A DNA stretch of 16,478 nt from an uncultured Lachnospiraceae bacterium. Lineage in GTDB: Bacteria > Bacillota > Clostridia > Lachnospirales > Lachnospiraceae. The notes below the pieces were generated by a model. That model searched no databases. It worked only from the letters and a program-made list of their open reading frames with translations, and was not told the origin of the DNA. Shown here piece after piece: positions 14,535 to 16,478 of this stretch. Position numbers and translations under genes: made by a program. The stretch lies in contig CAJLUP010000033.1 of the NCBI GenBank assembly GCA_905209865.1, positions 1 to 16,478 on the forward strand, read 5' to 3'. How positions within the stretch are numbered: the stretch's first letter is position 1; every line of letters begins with the position of its first letter.

Positions 14535-15359
14535 TTATTCGTATAACTCTTTGAACATTTCTCCTTGTATCTCACCAATATGAGAAGCAAAGGATTGTTT
14601 AGCCAAATTTACCTCTACATTTTCTTTGCGGTTCATGTGAAAAATGTTGCCTAACTCAAAAAATTTACCTGTTTTTTGCACCTCGTCATAAGTAACAATA
14701 TTTCTACCAAATTCAGCACATTCCAAAATAGGTAAACCGGCGATTGCTTTCTGCGGAAAGTTCAATGAATATGCTAATTCCTTTCCTGACAGGCTTGTAG
14801 TTGCCGTAACTAAAGACGGATATGCCAAAAAGCTGTCATCTCCGCCAACAAGTAATTTACTGTTAGTATCAACTGGATTATCATTTTCTTCCACAATACT
14901 CCTCAATTCTGCTTCATACTGTGACACCCAAACAGGAATACCGTTTGAAAAGCCTTCAAGAGCTTCTTTAAGTACCTCCATATGCCCATCATTTGTTGCG
15001 GTATTAGAACCCGGAGTGTCAAAAATAACAAATTTGTTGTTTGAACTTCGTAGTATTCCTGTTTTTGAAAAAGCAATATGCAATTCAATCATATTTCCGA
15101 TTTCTGTTGATGAAGCATCCCGCTTCTCATAGGCATTTATAAACTCCAATGCAACAGATACCATCTGATTCATTGTATTAACTTCTTTTGCTTTGAATAC
15201 ACTATCCAACTCAAGAAGCATATCATCAAGTGCGTCAGAAACTTTGGAAAGATTTTTTGTAATTCCAAGCTCTCCCCTTGCAACTTCCTCAATAACCGGT
15301 CTTATATTTGTAAACACTTCTTTCGTATCACTCAAAATAAATTTGGCATTATCAAGCAC
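14535..15359 (-). pseudogene. Mosaic ORF: dynamin-like GTPase fragment joined to HerA-type ATPase fragment
   Basis: The frame is open for 274 codons but reads as two proteins. Residues about 85-148 resemble a dynamin-family GTPase at the G3 motif: VIFDTPGSNT (111-120), then HMEVLKEALEGFSNGIPVWV. The G1 P-loop (GxxxxGK[ST]) and the G4 NKxD motif are absent. From about 150 the text changes to KLLVGG and ELAYSLNFPQKAIAGLPILE, ending with FELGNIFHM and AKQSFASH. That is the pattern just ahead of the P-loop in HerA/DUF87 ATPases, but the P-loop never comes; the last 14 residues (IGEIQGEMFKELYE) differ again. There is only a GTG start without a clear ribosome binding site, and an in-frame TAG at 15407-15405 with open frame beyond it. 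I conclude it is a deletion-fusion remnant rather than a working gene, though the long open frame is odd. Confidence 0.6.
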
Positions 15360-15404
15360 CTGATTAGAGCGTGAGATTGTAATTTTTCCTTCAAAAGTTT
15401 TTTC

Positions 15405-15545
15405 CTAAGATACTTTTACCAACTCATTAATTTCCAAAATTTCTTTTGCACTAAATGGGAGAAAACACTTTCGGGCATCTTCTTCTCTTAATTTCCCATT
15501 AGGAGCATCTAAACTAACATCAATCCACTCCTGAGTATTCTCCTC
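15405..15545 (-). pseudogene. Decayed coding fragment upstream of the mosaic ORF
   Basis: The minus strand has 46 codons (ENTQEWIDVSLDAPNGKL, REEDARKCFLPFSAKEIL, EINELVKVS) ending at TAG 15407-15405. There is no start codon; an in-frame TGA lies at 15548-15546. The frame is the same as that of the mosaic ORF, and after the TAG it continues EKTFEGKITISRSNQ into it. A single nonsense mutation may therefore separate pieces of one former gene. The family is not recognised. Confidence 0.4.
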
Positions 15546-15580
15546 TCAAACACGCATAAATAAAATTTCTCTCTTTATTT

Positions 15581-16102
15581 TCATTGTATTGACGGATCAG
15601 CTCCGTACCAAGTTTGCACATCATTTTCTTTAGTGCAATTTTCGATCCAACATACTCCAAATCTAAAAGTCTGTGATTTTGTTGTTTCAGCAATATATAT
15701 TTCAATGCCGGCATCGCAAAGAGTGCCGTCATAATCAAGATTATAATCCTCATAATCTACAAACGATGCAATACATCCAAGTGTTAGTTTAAATTTTTCT
15801 TTATAGAAAGAAACCGCTTCAAAAAGTTCGCCACTTTCCGGTTCTGTTTCAAAACTGCCCTCCTTAAACTTGAAAAATAAGGTGTGCGGCTTTCCATCGG
15901 CAACAAAATCATAACTCAGTCTGTATGCAGCATCTACATTAGAGAAATACTTCTCGTTCGGTTCAAGAACCGAATAACTGAAATATACTGGCTCATCGTC
16001 TAACGACAGTACAATCGAACCAATAGGTGTAATCAATTCCATATCTAAAAAACTATTCACTTTGTTAAATATAGTTTGCTTTTCGCTTCCTGCCATTTTC
16101 AA
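15581..16102 (-). CDS. Unrecognised 173-aa acidic protein
   Basis: No family recognised. An acidic soluble protein rich in aromatic residues and predicted alternating beta strands (TPIGSIVLSLDDEPVYFSYS, GKPHTLFFKFKEGSF, SQTFRFGVCWIENC). There is no signal peptide or membrane helix. The C-terminal NDVQTWYGADPSIQ looks like a natural end and argues for this frame over an overlapping one that runs 15520-15753. It begins seven bases after the XRE regulator's stop on the same strand, so the two form an operon. Acidic single-domain proteins of this size next to small regulators are often immunity-type or antitoxin-like, but this is speculation. The codon for its first Met lies two codons before another Met (MKM), so the exact start is uncertain. 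Confidence 0.7.
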   Translation of the reverse strand: MKMAGSEKQTIFNKVNSFLDMELITPIGSIVLSLDDEPVYFSYSVLEPNEKYFSNVDAAYRLSYDFVADGKPHTLFFKFKEGSFETEPESGELFEAVSFYKEKFKLTLGCIASFVDYEDYNLDYDGTLCDAGIEIYIAETTKSQTFRFGVCWIENCTKENDVQTWYGADPSIQ

Positions 16103-16109
16103 GCATTCC

Positions 16110-16316
16110 TCACTCGTCTAAGATAACTTCACATATATCTCCAATGTCACAATGAAAGACCTTACATATTCTCATTAAAACCTCGAGAGATACCGGCTCA
16201 TTCTTATTTATTTTTTTCGCTGCGTAAGGTGTAAGTTCCGCAGCTCTCGTCAAATCACTTCTTTTCATCTGATTATCTATCATCAATTTTTGAAGTTTAT
16301 TATAACTTATCTTCAT
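16110..16316 (-). CDS. Small XRE/Cro-type helix-turn-helix regulator
   Basis: A 68-aa one-domain regulator of the HTH_26 (YozG-like) kind: YNKLQKLMIDNQMKRSDLTR, AAELTPYAAKKINKNEPVSL, EVLMRICKVFHCDIGDICEV. The sequence is a complete HTH with no effector domain, typical for this group. AAGGG lies about eight bases upstream of the ATG at 16316, and a good promoter is at 16397-16369. It is the first gene of a two-gene unit with the 173-aa protein. Confidence 0.88.
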   Translation of the reverse strand: MKISYNKLQKLMIDNQMKRSDLTRAAELTPYAAKKINKNEPVSLEVLMRICKVFHCDIGDICEVILDE

Positions 16317-16368
16317 TACTAATGCCCTTTCCGTCAGAACAACTATTTGTTATAGTCATGTAATTATC

Positions 16369-16397
16369 ATTCTACATAAAAATCATTATTTTTTCAA
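16369..16397 (-). promoter_or_regulatory. Sigma-70-type promoter of the XRE/173-aa operon
   Basis: Minus strand: TTGAAA (16397-16392), 17 bases, TAGAAT (16374-16369), giving a leader of roughly 45 bases to the start at 16316. A second TTGACA (16435-16430) further upstream lacks a matching -10. Nothing else is recognised between 16398 and the window end. Confidence 0.6.
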
Positions 16398-16478
16398 CAT
16401 CTCTCATTCTTGAGTTTCCGCAGTGTTACTGTCAAGTAATCGTTGGCAACTTTCTTTTTGATTTATCTTTTTGTTGAA

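Noticed and set aside
15520..15753. Minus-strand 77-codon open frame
   Set aside because: It overlaps the 173-aa gene in another frame, has no ribosome binding site and no family resemblance; the 173-aa frame has a natural C-terminus.

Overview
The window reads as accessory DNA of a low-GC Gram-positive anaerobe, most likely a clostridial (Lachnospiraceae-type) genome. This is inferred from AT-rich codon use, strong GGAGG-type ribosome binding sites, the zinc-ribbon, DUF2085 and WYL protein types, and a Fic protein of a form I associate with Clostridia. No housekeeping gene, tRNA or rRNA is visible. Small regulators, toxin-like genes and broken genes lie next to each other, as in a defence or plasticity island.

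Region 1 (1-4900) is the most interesting part. A large + strand gene (2171-4768) encodes an NLR/STAND-type protein: an N-terminal helix-turn-helix, an NB-ARC-like ATPase core and C-terminal TPRs. It is divergent from a 406-aa protein that resembles DUF3825. Beyond that lies a protein with a possible PD-(D/E)xK nuclease core, whose frame is broken at a G6 tract at the window edge. The NLR and 406-aa genes share an intergenic region carrying five TGACA boxes on an 11-bp (one helical turn) grid, plus an inverted copy. This looks like an operator array for the NLR itself. A strong bidirectional terminator at 4871-4900 closes the region.

Region 2 (4943-8812) is a minus-strand run of five small genes. 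Four have the same N-terminal CxxC...CxxC zinc ribbon followed by membrane segments, and the fifth is a DUF2085 membrane protein. An XRE-type repressor gene (8492-8812) is divergent from the run. Between them are back-to-back -10 boxes and a 15-bp direct repeat overlapping the operon's -35, so the repressor probably controls the membrane cluster.

Region 3 (8814-11220) holds a small helical protein, an unrecognised 515-aa protein with a good ribosome binding site, and a doubtful, possibly frameshifted small ORF, followed by paired hairpins.

Region 4 (11242-13530) holds a RelB/DinJ-ParE/RelE toxin-antitoxin operon, then a scar where a C-terminal piece of a GNAT acetyltransferase abuts the C-terminal piece of an unrelated gene on the other strand. 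After a terminator comes a Fic-family protein with four seven-residue VDI repeats. A perfect 15-bp inverted repeat lies between the Fic gene and the WYL-domain regulator upstream of it.

Region 5 (13531-16478) holds the WYL regulator, a mosaic pseudogene that joins part of a dynamin-like GTPase to part of a HerA-type ATPase, and a further decayed fragment. It ends with a two-gene unit: a small XRE regulator followed by a 173-aa acidic protein, behind a good sigma-70-type promoter.

All family assignments are from motif recognition by eye; no database search was run.
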